In this document: one piece after another, positions 1 through 13,022 of the stretch | How positions within the stretch are numbered: position 1 is the first letter of the stretch | Layout: each line of letters begins with the position of its first letter | Notes under the pieces: generated by a model | The model's input: only the letters and a program-made list of their open reading frames with translations | Database searches by the model: none | Told to the model about the DNA's origin: nothing | Assembly (NCBI GenBank): GCA_030762175.1 | Contig: CM060843.1 | Location: 112,187,369-112,251,368 of the forward strand | Direction: 5' to 3' | Length of the DNA stretch: 64,000 bases | Source: Metallyticus violacea | Taxonomy: Eukaryota; Arthropoda; Insecta; Mantodea; Metallyticidae | Program-made: the position numbers and the translations under genes

Positions 1-925
1 GCTGCTTTCTTTGCAACAATGTTGCGAGTGTTTTGCGATGCGATTATTGAGGTTATCATGAGCAGCGTATTAACGTTATATGTTGCGTGAAACTTTGTAA
101 ATCCTTTACTGAGACTTTTGAGATAATGAAAGAAGACTATGGAGATCATTTTATAAGCCGTTTCTTAGTGTTGTGATTGGCATCTGCAGTTTAAAAGTGT
201 TCGGGAGTCCATAGTTTGTGGGCCGTGTCCCGGACGCCATTTACTGCAACTGAGGACTATCATAAGCCCAGAATTACTCATGAAAATCTATCTGTTTCCT
301 TTAAAAAAAAAATAAAAAAAACTGGTATGCACCGTTTTGCAGCCAAAGTTGCCCCTCGGTTGACATAAGGACAGAAAGACCACCTCGAATACAACAACAT
401 GGGTAGATATATCGTTACGATATTTAGACGTAAGTTCAATCATCTTTATGAGTTTATCAAACTTCAACAAGACCCAAAAATTCGTCAGTTCAGATCTAAC
501 GTGAAAGTGCTGTTGACGATGCTATTGGACATTCAGAATTTCTGGCAGAGAGTCAAACTATGAATCGCTGGTATACATTGCTCCAAAACAGGACGACCTC
601 TTTTCCTAGGCTAATCCATACATTCCCCAGTCGCTAAACCGCTTAGAAACATAATAGATCATACCATAGCCAGCAGGTATATGGGCTTCACTGAACACGG
701 TTAGAAAACCTCCAGCCTATGACAGTGTCTTCAAGAATTATCATTTAAGCAAAGTGTTAATGCACGTACCCGTAGTTAAGTATTGAGGGGTATGAGGGAA
801 GGCCCTCATGATCTGGTGTCATGTATATTATCAAGATGTTTTCAAATTCTCTGAGATAATGTGAGAAGAAAGATGTCTATATTGTGGAGAAGCAAATCGC
901 GGATCTGCAACACGGTAATGCATCT
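1..925. other. Non-coding, nothing recognised
   Basis: No open frame of convincing length or composition and no repeat shared with the rest of the window was seen. The right part may be the decayed upstream half of the transposase relic that follows, but I could not align it. Confidence 0.5.
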
Positions 926-1190
926 ATGCTTCATCGCTACTATCGCAAAAAAAACAAGATGCATGTTCTTCCCCACCTTCCATACTCTCCTTACTTAGCA
1001 CTTGCTAACATTTTTATTTCCAAACCTGAAATCCACGAGTAAAGGACGAAAAAAGGACGAGAAAGGACTCAGTTGAGGAGATAAAACATTAGCAAAGAGA
1101 ATTTTACGAACTCTCGAAAAGCGCATATCAGGTAATATGCAGGTAAGCCAACATTTTAAAAAATTAAAAAGTTGGGTAATATTTTAAACA
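926..1190 (+). pseudogene. mariner/Tc1-type transposase relic, C-terminal part
   Basis: In broken frames the DNA reads HVLPHLPYSPYLALANIF, then a K-K-S-T-S-K-G-R-like stretch, then VEEIKH. This is the order seen in mariner transposases at the third catalytic residue (PPYSPDLAPxDFFLFPKLK...GRRF...VEEIK). The third Asp is not preserved (SPYLALAN). Several stops and a frameshift separate the blocks. Terminal repeats were not found. It differs from the DD34D family elsewhere in the window. The assignment rests on motif order only. Confidence 0.6.
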
Positions 1191-2309
1191 GACTTGTACA
1201 AAAGGAATAGTTCTCTTGAATTCACCTTATTTTCTGTCTTATATACCTGTATACTCTTTCATAACGATACACGGGTAAAAACAATATCTATTAACAAAAG
1301 GTCCCATTACATTAAAACTAAGTACCAGTAACACAAATGTTGTGCATATACTTCTAAAATTACCAAGTCCAATGAAGCTTTCCGATTCTAGGGATGAAAA
1401 CATATCCGCTCCAAAATAAATAAAAATTATATAATTTAAGAATTAATTTTAAAAAAATATCGCACAACTCCGGAAAACTTTTAATCTTAACATGCTAAGG
1501 CATGGCATGGCTAGTAAACTTTTGAGTAACATTAAACTGTTCTTTTGAATCTTTAGTTTTCTTTGATGTTCATTCTAAGCGTTTTTCTTCGCTTGCTGGT
1601 ATTGATACAATAAAGGTATTGAGCTTCCTCTAGCAGAAATACTCATCAAATGATTGTCTGTCTTGCTTGTCAGTGAGAAAAAAGTGAAAAAGATGAAGAT
1701 TCTTTCAGAAAAAAAAAGTTCATTATATTTTGAATTGTTATGCCGTTACTTTCGTTTTAAGCAAGGTAATATGCTCCATGGATCGTTTCTGATGTTTGTC
1801 ACAAAGCAGATAGGATATGGCATTTCTACTAAAATTAAATTCTTTGATACTCTCGCTTTTGTATGAATGATTTGTATTTCTCATTGTAACGTTGGCATTG
1901 TTCTTATCCAGGTAGCAATGCCATTTCTTAGTTTCTTTTTTTAATTCTGTTAGGAACATACTTTTCTTTTTTATTTAGCCGTTTGTTTCACTTTCTTTCT
2001 TTGTTTGGTTATAATACATGGTGTTGCTTCATATTGACTATATAAGTAAGTGCTGAGAGAAATAAAAGTTGTATCCATTTTATACTCTGGAATAGTTTAT
2101 GTACATAAGTGCATCTTCTCAGAACATTATAAAAACCTAATTTTCTCATATTATCTCTGGATGTAAGGTATCAGGAATCTCATGTGTTCTGGATTGTGTA
2201 GTGGCAGGAAGGAAGATAACGAAAGGGGTTTGTTTTGGCAAACAGTTGTTAGTGCGAAGGAACCGCTTCGTTTCAAAGTTTTTTCCGTTGCATATTAACA
2301 ATTGTACGA
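1191..2309. other. Non-coding, nothing recognised
   Basis: AT-rich sequence with only short open frames that look like chance. No terminal repeats or tandem structure were seen. Confidence 0.5.
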
Positions 2310-3095
2310 GGAACCATTTAGGTATGACAGAGACCAAAACTAATGTTTACTTTTCAATATAGACACCTTTTATTGCAATTCGCTTCTAATATCTTTGAAT
2401 TAACATTTCAACCTCTCCAAAAATAGTCACAAGCCTTGTCTGCAAAATGGGCATAAACAGCATCCCATCACTCCTTCGTCACACTTAAATTTCCTTCTTA
2501 AGATTTGAGAATAGGAAACAGTAACTAGGAGCTAGATCTGGGCTGTAGGGTGGATAGTGAACTTCTTGAAGCTACATTTCTTCACAGCTTCCCTTGCAGA
2601 AAGATTTGTGTACTTAGGCGCATACCACCATTCAGCATTCCTCACCTTTTCTCTTTGATGGAAGCACGAAGTCTGTGCAGTAGGCCAGCAGAGTAATCTC
2701 CATTTACTGTGGGGTCCCTCCCTCAGTTCAATGGAGAGTATTCCTTCACAGTCCCAAAAGATTGTGGCCATGATCTTCTTGGTTGATGAGTGGCCTTGGC
2801 CTTTAGAGGCGATACTTCGCCAGGTTTATGCCTGCCACTCCATTGATGCTCTTTTGAACAAGGGATCATAACAGAGGACCGTAGTTTCATCTCCTGTAAC
2901 AATGGTTTGAAGAATTTCTCTCTTGTTGCCACGTCAGAGCTCCTAAAATGCCTGGCAACAGATGACTCGTTGCTGCTTTTGGACACAGGAAAGAAGTCTA
3001 GGCACCCTCTTCCTCTAACCTTATCCATGTTTAAATATTCACGAATAATTCGAAGGACTCTTGTTTTAGAAAGGCCAACCTTGCTGATTTTTTTA
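2310..3095 (-). pseudogene. DD34D mariner transposase, copy 1 (both ends truncated)
   Basis: This is a decayed copy of the window's main mariner family, read on the minus strand. From about 3092 downwards it encodes the second helix-turn-helix segment (VGLSKTRVLRII), then the linker to the catalytic core. It then carries the noncoding 3' tail shared with the other copies (about 2310-2450, TTTTCAATATAG...TTTATTGCAAT). The first catalytic block is frameshifted. The second (HDNAPVH in other copies) is damaged, reading PKYTNLSAREAVKK. The 20-bp terminal repeat seen at 6728, 31329, 35876 and 46799 is missing, so the 3' end is lost. The 5' third (first HTH and start) is also absent. It cannot encode a working enzyme. 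Confidence 0.88.
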
Positions 3096-3189
3096 ACTAT
3101 AACAATTAACCGAAAAGTATTATACACTAGTAATAAAAAATACATAAAGTAGGATGGGCACCTGTCCTCTGTTGTGAACAAAATCCTAT

Positions 3190-6100
3190 CTCGAAATATA
3201 GTTTTATACTTTGAAATTTGTGTTTTAAGTGTCTTAAGGGTTAATCTGGTGCAACGATTTAGTACTCTAAATACTGCCGATTACCTTAACGGGCGGCTTT
3301 TATTCACAGCTTCTTATACTATATATACATATACATGTGTGGATATATAATATGTACTAATGCGCATATTTCTTTAAATGTGTTGTAAGGATTTTAAAGG
3401 TCTATTAAGAGCTCTTAATTTTCATGTATTATATTTTTTGTTCTAGATACGAGCTTGTTTGTGAAAATATTTTGAATTTATATCGCTCTGAGTACATGCA
3501 TTTTCTAAGAAAGTTTTATTATTTCGTATTCAATTATCACTAATTAGAAAAACAACGAATTTATACTCTCCAACCTAAACATAATACCTTTTTTCGGGAA
3601 TGATTACATAGTAGACTATACAGCAGTACACATGTGTGTATGAAGTTATTTTAATTACGAACTAGCTCGTTGTGTGTGTGTGTGGTGCGTGCGTGCGTGC
3701 GTGCGGAATTTATTCAGAATTTTCCTGATCAATTGCCTCTTTTCAATACTGAAATTCATGATATTGTTTATAAAAATATGTCTGCTTATAAGTGCAAAAC
3801 AGGAAGAAGGAAAAACATATAAAATCAATAAAAAAGCAAATGCGCAAAAATAAATAAGGGTAATATAAAATTAAAAATGAAATTAATGCAAGTCTTGAAT
3901 GTTCGCCAGCAGAATCACTCCTGGAATTAATGCAAGTGGAAACTTTGGAATGTAAAGGAAAATAATTTACCGTGTAATCAGAAATCGGGTCAATCAGAAT
4001 GCGCTTTCGGAATACGTCTGTTTATCCTAGAGAGAACGACAATTGCAGCACCTACTATCTATACACACACATATAATTATATACGTATAAAATTATATGT
4101 ATGTATATAAGTATATATTGCGTTAAATTGTGGGCATCACCGCTACCTCGAGCTTAGAAGCCGTGATGTAAACTCCACATGAACGCACAAAACTTTATTA
4201 TTAAACACCTGGAGTTTATAACAGGAGAAATAAAATTCCAGATGCTCTAATAACCATCGAGATAGAAATTTGAAAAACGAAACTAATTTTTCGAATCTTT
4301 TAATAGCCACCACCAGGTATATCGACTCCGAAATTAAAATATCCCTGTCCGCATCCTAGAGGTTTATGACCCATTACTGTACAATATGACCTTTAATCAA
4401 TGAGCCGCTTGACCATTGTTGTGAGCACCAGAGGCAATCAACACATTTAGGTGAAGGGAACATGTTGTTTTGTCGAGTTTACCGTTCTTTAGTGTTTTTG
4501 TGTTGCTTCGAGTCGTGAATAGCCGACACAAATAGGCTCAACCCTTTCGTACTTCTCCCTTTTGATCTTGTGATTTTCCGCGGAGTGGAAGGCAGATGTG
4601 TGTTATCCCAGGGGATGAAAGTGATGGATGCGTTTCCACCTTATCTCTTCGCCCCGCTTTTGCCTTATGAGCAAAAACAGAAACAAAACATTCTAATTAG
4701 TGCGACCTCGGCGAATGCTGATTCCGTTCGTCGGGAAGTCTTTTGGGAGATAAGGGATTAAAGCTTGAGAGAAACGGAGGTAGCTCTGTGTTAAGCTTGC
4801 AGTTACGTCATCCTTTTTTCGTATGGAAGTTAAATGCTCTGCTGAACCCAGCCCTGTCGATCCGTGATAACCCGCAATCTATTATACAAATATGAAATGG
4901 GCTATTCATTTAATAAAAAGAAAATCTATGGGACATATGGAACATATATTTATTCATGATGAACAATGGGTTTCCTGGTAATTCAATTTTCTTTTGTCTG
5001 CGGATCCACAGATTTTTCACAATGTCAAAATAAAGTATATGGTTCACGGGGTTTGCAATTAATTTTGGAGATTCCAGATTTAATTGCGTCTTTTGTATCG
5101 TCAATATTGTTAGCAATTTTGAAATTCCATAGCAAACAAAGATATTGATTTCCTCCACATATAAGTGCGGCATAGGTGCATTAAATGTGAAATTTTTAAT
5201 AAATTAATTTTTGTTAGTACTCAGGATATTCCAAAAAAGAAACGTCATTCTTACTATTACGTTATATAAGAAAAGGCATCAAGAATGAATAACTTCAATG
5301 TAGAAATTGTAAAGACATCATCTAAAAGCCTGAAAATAATGAATTTTCGCCAACTTGTTTTCTTAACTTCTTCCACTAACTAGAACACGTCTCTCTTCTT
5401 TATGTATGCGGCCGATCTAAGTATTACAGTGCTATAGCCCATTAATCACCATGAACACCAAAATGTACTGGGAAATACATTGAGACTATTTCAGTTACGG
5501 GTCTGCAGAGTGCGACTGTGTACTGGTAGCTGTAAATTGCAAAGGCCGCATAATGCATGTGCAGATAGCATCTTGTAGTTAGTTTCAGGTGCCTTTGCCA
5601 GCAAGTGCTTGTGCTTATGTTCTTCGTTAGTTATATCACTACATATTAATGTAGTCTTGAAGAGCGGGGTTTTTTTATGTGAAAACGATTCTTGTACAGA
5701 TATGTTAGCCAATTCGCAAGAAAATGTTCTGGCACTCTGTTTAAGGTAAGTTCCCGTCTAGAAATCAAATCCTAATTTCGTGGCGGAATGAGAGTACTCT
5801 GTAATTTAGGTTTTTTCCAGGTATTCCTCTGTCCGGTGAGGAACTATCCTAAAACTGTACGTGGAACCACAACTTCTCAAAATTTCTTTCTCGTGTATCA
5901 TCAGCGTCCATCGCCCATAATGGCCTCGATAGATGTTATTGCAATAGGTATAGATATCTATTAAAAATGAAACTAACAGAATCCCTGTTTCTTTTTTTAA
6001 TTTCAAGTCAATATTGAATGCAATGTAGATAGAAAAAATAAGCTAAGCTATGAAAAGCAAATTGTAATACAAACGGCTATCATTGCTGAATCAAGTAAAA

Positions 6101-6725
6101 TGAATAACGCTGCGGCAAGCCAACGGGTCTTAGTAGTGCAGCATATTTGTAATAAACGCCTTCTTCCGGAACTTAATGATATTTGTTTCCATTCTTCCAC
6201 ATACAAAAAGAGAATTAAAACATATCTGTGATTGTCTGCGCGGGGACTTGTCGCTTCTCATTAATTAAAAGTAACGGAGGAGTCAAACAAAACAGTGATC
6301 AAATTCTATATTTAACTGACGAAAACATGAATCCTAATTTAACTATGGAAACTATTGATCATCAATGATATTGACTAATGATATATTGACATTCCTATTT
6401 TCTTCTTACATTTTGTAAACTTTTAATTTTCTATAAATAAGGGAGTGTTTATAGGTAAACTTTTACCTTCTATAGAAAAACTTTTATTGTTCTCCATTTA
6501 AAAATAGCAATAAATAGAAATCATATTGGAGAAAATGTTTTAATAAATCTAGAACTCGTGTTGATCTGGACGCCCTAGATTCCATTCCTGGCACTTCTGG
6601 GGATTTTTTTTCGCAAAAGACAGGTGTATATAATGGATCTATCTTTGGTCGCGTAATAGAAAGTTCGGTCTATTAAGCGGAGGTTAGATTTATCTGAGGT
6701 GCCGTTACAAATATCTCTTGTAAGA
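3190..6725. other. Non-coding stretch with GT/GTGC and TA-rich microsatellites
   Basis: No gene was recognised. A (GT)n then (GTGC)n tract lies at about 3670-3705. A CA/TA-rich tract lies at about 4065-4120. Short open frames such as those at 4570-4761 and 4910-5173 have no family signature and look like chance. Confidence 0.5.
3668..3706. repeat. (GT)n-(GTGC)n microsatellite
   Basis: Alternating GT dinucleotides pass into five GTGC-type tetramers. This is a compound simple repeat. Confidence 0.9.
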
Positions 6726-6727
6726 GG

Positions 6728-7745
6728 AGAGATCCATAAGTTTCCGGCCTCGACGATAAGATTTATCGCCTTTACAAAAGCTTTATCTAGTGCCCTACCT
6801 TATCTGTTAAGTAAATAATTGATCCTGTAACTTCCGCTCCGCTGTGTTCTGTTGTTCAGATATAGTTCCATAAAAAGGCTACTTTATAGAAGATTGTGAC
6901 ATGTTCAAAATAGAGTATCGACCTGTTATTAAGTTCTTCACAAAAGAAGGGCTTACTCCAAATGAAATTAAACAGAAATTGGACGGTGTATATAGGGAAG
7001 CACCCCCCTCATATTCCACCTTAAAAGAATGAACCAAACTTTTTCGAATGGGTCGAGAAAGAATTGAAGATGAAGAGCATGCAGGTCGCCCCTTGGAGAT
7101 GCTCACTCCTAAAAATATTGCTCTTGTGGAAGGAAAAATTATGGAAGACCGGCGACTTAAAGTTGCAGAAATAGCAGCAAGGTTGGGCCTTTCTAAAACA
7201 AGAGTCCTTCGAATTATTCATGGACATTTAAACATGAATTAGGTTAGTGCAAGATGGATGCCTAGACTTCTTTCCCCAGTTCAAAAGCACTAACAAGTCA
7301 TCTGTTGTCAGGTATCTTTGGAGCTCTGCCGTGGTAATGAGAAAGAAATTCTGCAAACCATTGTTACAGGAGATGAAACTATGGTCCTCTACTATGATCC
7401 CTTGTCCAAAAGAGAATCAATGGAGTGTCGGAAACCTAGCGAAGCACCGCCTCTAAAGGTCAAGATCACTCATTCAACCCAAGAAGATGGTCCACAATCT
7501 TTTGGGACTGTGAAGGAATACTCTTCATTTACTTCAAGGAGAGGAACACCACGGTAAATGTGGAGTACTATGTTGGCCTATTGCGCAGACTACGTGCTTC
7601 CATCAAAAAGAAACGGCGAGGAAAGCTGGGTGATGGTGTGCTCCTTTTTCACGACAACGCGCCTGTGCACACAGCTCTTGTTGCAAAGGAAGCTGTGAAT
7701 AAATATGGCTTCAAGAAGATCGACCATCCACCCTACAGCCCATCC
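6728..7745 (+). pseudogene. DD34D mariner element, copy 2 (5' end kept, 3' truncated)
   Basis: The 5' terminal repeat GATCCATAAGTTTCCGGCCT lies at 6731-6750, followed by about 150 bp of leader. A transposase frame starts at 6901 (MFKIEYRPVIKFFTKEGLTP). Two HTH segments follow (the second is AARLGLSKTRVLRII). Next come VTGDETMVLYYDP with the first catalytic Asp and HDNAPVHTALVAKEAV with the second. Known mariners use DDE/D chemistry to cut and paste DNA at TA sites. At least two in-frame stops (one replaces Trp after STLKE, one follows HLNMN) and several frameshifts break it. The similarity stops inside HPPYSP, before the third catalytic Asp, so the 3' end and right repeat are gone. Confidence 0.93.
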
Positions 7746-8391
7746 TTTCTGGTTTATCACTGTTTTCTTGGTTATAACTTCTGTCTCTAAATTACCGTCT
7801 TTCTCTGTCATACCTTTTCGCTCCATATCTTAGTTTCCTTACATTCAATCATAAAACGTAATTTCTTTTTCACGTTTCCACATAACGGCATATTTCTATG
7901 CTAAATCTTCCAAGCTTTATTACTCCCGCTCTTGTCCATGCATATTCTATCCCTGCTTTATATGTACTTCTCTCTACCTCGTTCTATTTTTTAAACCTCG
8001 GGTGGCTTTTGTCCCTAATATTAATTATTTGTATTTGCTTCTCAATATTTCCAACATTCCTAAAAAAACTTGCATATTTTTTGCATTTTGTATTTATATT
8101 TTGCTCATTTATGTAACCATTGCTTTGCTGAAATTGTAGTTGAAAATTTTGATTACTTGTGATAAAGCATAGAGCTGTTTTAAAATTTTTAATGATATAC
8201 AATGCATATTACACCACATTTGGAAAATTTAGAAACTTAGAAATGATATAGAATTAGCGAATACCTCTCTATATATGTCAGGATATCCCATGGATGATCT
8301 TGTGTTTTCCACTTCCCCTGAATGTTTTTTCATTCTTCATTCGTAAAAATTTGCCTGAACAGCCAACTTCTAAATAACACTTTGATGATTC
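7746..8391. other. Non-coding, nothing recognised
   Basis: Pyrimidine-rich and AT-rich sequence downstream of the truncated mariner. No motif was recognised. Confidence 0.5.
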
Positions 8392-8404
8392 TTGTTGATT
8401 TGGA

Positions 8405-8686
8405 CCGCCATGGGTGGCCGAGGTCGTTGGGGCGCGGACTCGTAAGTGGGAGGTCTGGGATTCGAATCACTCCAGGACCTTCCTCCGTGAGTGAGGTTTC
8501 TTCCACGTTTTACTCAGTCCTCATAAGTGACAAATGCGGGGGAGGTACCCTAAATATAGGCCTAGACGTTTCCTCCCTTAAAAATACACCCTTTCCTAAC
8601 ATATCATTCCATCTCATGTATCATCAGTGCCCATTGCCTGTGGTGCCTCATTAGTAAGTACGGATGATAAACACCTTTCATTTTTT
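8405..8686 (+). mobile_element. SINE-B copy 1
   Basis: A tRNA-derived short interspersed element. The head carries an A-box-like TGGCCGAGGTCG and a B-box-like GGATTCGAATCAC, which in this class drive RNA polymerase III. The body has blocks shared by all copies: GAGGTTTCTTCCA, AAATGCGGGGGAGGTACCCT, CCTTTCCTAACATATCATT and TGGTGCCTCA. The probable target-site duplication is TGTTGATTTGGA (8393-8404) and TGATGGTTTGGA (8687-8698), 10 of 12 matching. SINEs are moved in trans by a LINE reverse transcriptase. Confidence 0.9.
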
Positions 8687-8698
8687 TGATGGTTTGGA

Positions 8699-9629
8699 TA
8701 CTCATGATATCAGTTTTTTTTTATTTCACTTTATTTAAATATTTCCTTGCCGCAGTAAATTATCATTCTGAATCATGAAAGTAGATCTCCTCTTCACATG
8801 GAATGATTGTTACTACTTCTGACTAAAGCAGAATGGGGGCATCAGCGTTCTATTTTAAACTGCAAAAATTTAACAACTTTGATATGGCTGCAAGAATGCC
8901 GAAGTAGCCAGAGTTCTGAATGATAAATGTTCAGTTTACCCCATGGAGCCGTTTCGTAGGAGAATACATGAGGAACACATTTCCGCATTAGTATTTCTGA
9001 CATGTTCGATAACAACACCATGGTCACTGTTTTTCCACTACGTTCCTTTCCGACTTCTTTTTGCCGGGAGGGGAAAAAAGCTTTCCACACTTCTGACAAC
9101 GCGATAAGTTTCGCACTTAACTTCTCAATTCCATACCATAAATCTCTCGAAAGAAATTTATGATGTGTTATCGATTGCGCCGCAGCGACTTTAATCAAGA
9201 ACAACAAGCTGGATAGTACGCTTGTAAACTTTTTCTTTGTCAGAGTGTTTTCCGAGCAAAGAAATGGCACTGGAAGTTGTAACTATCATAACTGTAAAAA
9301 GTGGTCCTTAATTCCAAGTGTTTTCTCAACGGAATCAGTGTGAATTATGATATTTTAATATCTTCACAATTTATCTACTTTTAGCAGTAGCTTATTGAGA
9401 GCGTGGGAAATGATAAGAAAACGAATGTCTGGGGCAATGAGTGTTTCATCATGAGATTACCCCAGAAGCTTCTAAAAAGACAGTTGGCACTTTTACTCTC
9501 CATTCACTTTTATTCCAAAGGCAGAAAGTATTTGTTCATTTCGAGTCTAGGGCCATAAATAATGATTAAAGAGACAATAGTGGCCAGCGGCAGCACTTGC
9601 GCCTGACCTGATAATGGTAATAACGCTTG
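8699..9629. other. Non-coding; a 142-codon minus-strand open frame of no known family
   Basis: The minus-strand frame 8842-9270 is among the longest not explained by an element. It has no recognisable domain, no repeated copy in the window and ordinary intergenic composition. I read it as chance but cannot exclude an unknown exon. Confidence 0.4.
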
Positions 9630-9632
9630 TAA

Positions 9633-12042
9633 GGCCCCATTCACAATGAAAATTAAACGTAAACATAATAAAATAAGACGTAACATGTTAACTTAATAGT
9701 ATGTAGACATTGACAATGAAAGACACAGACGTACGTATTAGCCAATCAAAAATTAAACGAGAAGATCAACTAACAGCTGAGTGAAAATGACTACAGTAGT
9801 GTTCTGAGAAGACTACAGTAGTGTTTATGCACATGCAAAGTGCAGAAACTAATTTGCGTGGAGTAATATGAGGAATGATAGCTTTCTTATAATACAATTA
9901 ATCTTTTTTCCATTGACACCATTCTGTCTACAGAGTCACTGAGCTTCAGCTTTCTCTACCATAACTTGCCCTTACACGGAGCACGGAAATCAAGTGCAAC
10001 TCCTGCTGTTAGCTGCTGCAAGTTCCAAGCGACAGCGGAGAGAGCCGAACTACTGTGCGTGACCGCAGTGTAACTGTTGCATGTATTATTTTTTGTTAAA
10101 TATAATGTGACGTATGCGTTGTTCTCCGTACCTTTTAAATATAAATTGATAGGGGATTGTTAGGCGGGTAAATATTGTAACGGTGGCAAATCTGTTCTTA
10201 TTGTAATTGGCAATTAATTCAATTCATATGTTTTTTTTTATACTAACGCTAAACTCGGGTAACTTCTATAAACAGGTGGACCCATGATTTTGCGTAAATA
10301 TAAATTGATAGAGGCAGGTAAATCACTGAAATGGTGGCAAATCTCCTTTAATTGCAGCAGAAAAAAATTCACAAACATCAATTTATAGCGCATTCTGTAC
10401 GTGGTACTATTTGCTTGAAAGTGTTATCTAACAATATCTGTGGTTACTACCTTCGGCTCTCTCCGCCGTCTTTCGGGACTTGCAGTTGCAGGCAGCTGGA
10501 GCAGTCATTAGGCCACCAAGACTGCTTGAATTGTGTATTCACATCTATCATTTTCAATACTAATATAATTAATATGTTTAATTGGGATGAAGGATTTTAG
10601 CTTGCTCATAAATGGAAACTTGCTAGAAACCCCAGAAAAGAAGATATATCTGTAACTTCGATATGCTTCCCCTCACTGAAAATCCTTGAACCTTTTATTC
10701 TTAGAGTAAAGAACAAAGTTTGAGTGCGGAGAGGCCATAAACGTTCTCTGCGAGCAAAATTCTAGGCCGAAAGACCCTGTTTAAAACCGTAAAACGAGGG
10801 TTTGAAGAGAAATCTTGCTAAAGCCATTGAATAAGAAGGTTGCGTGAGAATAATAAGAAATCCCTTAAAGCTTATGTTCGAAGTTTGTGCTGTTAGCCAG
10901 GAGGAATGTGGGTAGCAACAGATGTCCAGAAATTGACGCTACTCAGAAACGATTTGATTCGCTTAAGTATAACGGCGCGAGATCACCGACCAATCAGGAA
11001 AATTACAGGCGATATTTTGAAAATTGCATCTGGTTGATGAGACACACGACCGAACGACTGGCATTTTATTAAAAAAGACTGAGATCGTTCGGCGGAAAGC
11101 AGTCTTACTTTTTGCAGTTCGGTGTGTGTTCCAGTGGTTCAACGAGTTCGCATTTCGATCTCGCAGCCTTATTTGTCGAGACGCTGATTTTTTGAGTTTA
11201 GTAAAATTTTAAAGTTAAGTTCTGTGCGTAGAAAGTCACTTATCTTTAATAAACCTGGACAGGCAAGGTTTACATATGTATATCTGTAGTCTTTGTGTCA
11301 GTGCTTTCAATCTCGTGATAGGCCCAGTGAATCTGTTAAGAGTAAACACTTTTGGAGTGATTCGTCGCATCCTCATTTCGCATGTGAATCTCTTCCCATT
11401 CTCCCTTTCCCTGTTCGCGATGATTCGCAACTAAAATACCACTATACAACAAGGGCAACAGGTTGAGAAGACTGTCTCAAGAATAATGTACTTGGAGTAG
11501 ATACAGGCCAGGAGAAATAGGACCTGCCAGAAGATTCGACGGAGGACGAAGATACTTCCGCGTCTTCCTGATTCCCAGTCACAGGGATAATAAAACATAT
11601 CCTTCCTTTCGTATAGATCGTCCTTGTAATCTTCCTCATCCTTATCCATTCCATTCTCCTCGCCAGGGGGTGATAAAATCCTGAGATTCAATTTATCCTG
11701 ACATCTTATTAACCTGAATCCTAACAGCAATTAATCAAATTGAAAGCAATTAATACACATCCACATAAATACCGCCCCACAGCAGGCAGCAAGAGTTGCA
11801 TTTTATTTCCGTGCTCCGTGTATGGATAAATTCTACCACAGAGATCTACAAACAGAGCAGCTGTGTTCTGATTGGATGATTTCTTAAGTTTAAGTTAGAC
11901 ATAGATGCAAAACCTTGGACCTTGCAAACTTCTACGTTTACGTCTAATTGTACGTTAATTTTTATGTTTAGGTGATTTGGTTCCATTGCAGTACATAGCA
12001 CCTAGCTTTACGTTACATTTCATTTTCATTGTGAATGAGGCC
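9633..12042. mobile_element. 2.4-kb PIF/Harbinger-like DNA transposon with TAA target duplication
   Basis: Both ends carry the same inverted repeat. The left end reads GGCCCCATTCACAATGAAAA and the right end, reverse-complemented, reads GGCCTCATTCACAATGAAAA. The match continues to about 30 bp with three differences. TAA flanks both ends (9630-9632 and 12043-12045). A 3-bp TWA duplication with GG-starting ends is typical of PIF/Harbinger. Subterminal inverted matches continue (ACGGAGCACGGAAAT near 9976, its complement near 11806). The interior holds open frames at 10887-11212 (+) and 11431-11730 (-), the latter with an acidic run MDKDEEDYKDD. I cannot identify a DDE nuclease or a MADF/Myb domain, so it is probably non-autonomous or too decayed. 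Confidence 0.72.
9990..10505. repeat. Inverted repeat with internal direct repeats inside the Harbinger-like element
   Basis: A ~45-bp segment near 10007-10050 (core GCGGAGAGAGCCGAA) recurs inverted near 10449-10495 (TTCGGCTCTCTCCGC). Between the arms, AAATATAAATTGATAG plus ~50 bp containing GGTGGCAAATCT occurs twice in direct orientation (about 10137 and 10297). This may be a second, nested fold-back insertion. Confidence 0.6.
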
Positions 12043-12045
12043 TAA

Positions 12046-13020
12046 GTCGCCGTATGTAGTAGCCATTTCAGGTTCCGGTGAGGAAAACCTGCCTGACCCG
12101 TTTACTTAAACCGATGAAGCCTCCGGGCGCAAGGGCGCAGCTTACACAAAGGACGAACTACAAAGGAAGACTGGCCCCTCTGATCTCCTGAAACGGCCCT
12201 TTTCTAAGGAGTTCCCACTTCCCAGAAAATGTCAATCAGCTTAGAGGTCAGAGTATGTCTTTTCTCTGCACTCAGCGTGCTGCTGTTCTTACTTGCACTT
12301 TATCACACACGTTATAAGCTCCTTGAGGAATTAATTTGAATTTTGCATAGTGAGCGGAAAGACATAACTGCATTTTATTTATTAACCTCTTCTATAAATT
12401 TCCAAAATCTGTCAATTTGACATTCCCGGCTTCCGTTCCTAGCAATAATGGCAGTTCTTTACACGTGAGTTGCTCGGTATATTACACCCATAATCCATTT
12501 TTAGTTTACTTAATATTTTTTAATTTATCTTAATTTTCAACATATTCTCTTTCACAACTGTTGCACTTCTCTCAGCATTGCTCTGAGAGAATAAAAAGGG
12601 ATGTCCAACCCTGCAAATCAGCGCTACAGCTTCTATGATTCATTATGTGATAAAAATTCTATTCTTTCTAATTTGGGAATAGTTTGACGTTCCTGGAGGT
12701 TAGATCAGGATGTTCCAGCGGTTCAACCATGTTTTATTAAATTCAGTCATTGGAACACAGGTCATGCCTTGTACTAAATGTTGAAAAAACTGAATATATT
12801 AATTTTCGCACAAAAATAAAATCATTGCCGACAAAGGATACGATATGAAGGCAATGAAATCATCTAATCTAGTAACATGAAATTTCTTGATCTTGTGATT
12901 AATCATAATATAAATTTAAAAGGCCACAGTGAGTACATATACCCAAGTAAATAGTAGAATACTAAAACCAATATATATATATACTATTAATGTAGTAACA
13001 AAAACTTCTAAAAAGCATAA
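12046..13020. other. Non-coding, nothing recognised
   Basis: No gene. An 18-base piece AGTAGAATACTAAAACCA near 12951 resembles the outer part of the palindrome that follows, suggesting a small flanking duplication. A TA-rich tract lies near 12968. Confidence 0.5.
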
Positions 13021-13022
13021 AA

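Noticed and set aside
8842..9270. 142-codon minus-strand open frame as a gene
   Set aside because: No domain, no signal or membrane pattern of note, no second copy and no splice or promoter support. The length is within chance for 64 kb read in six frames.
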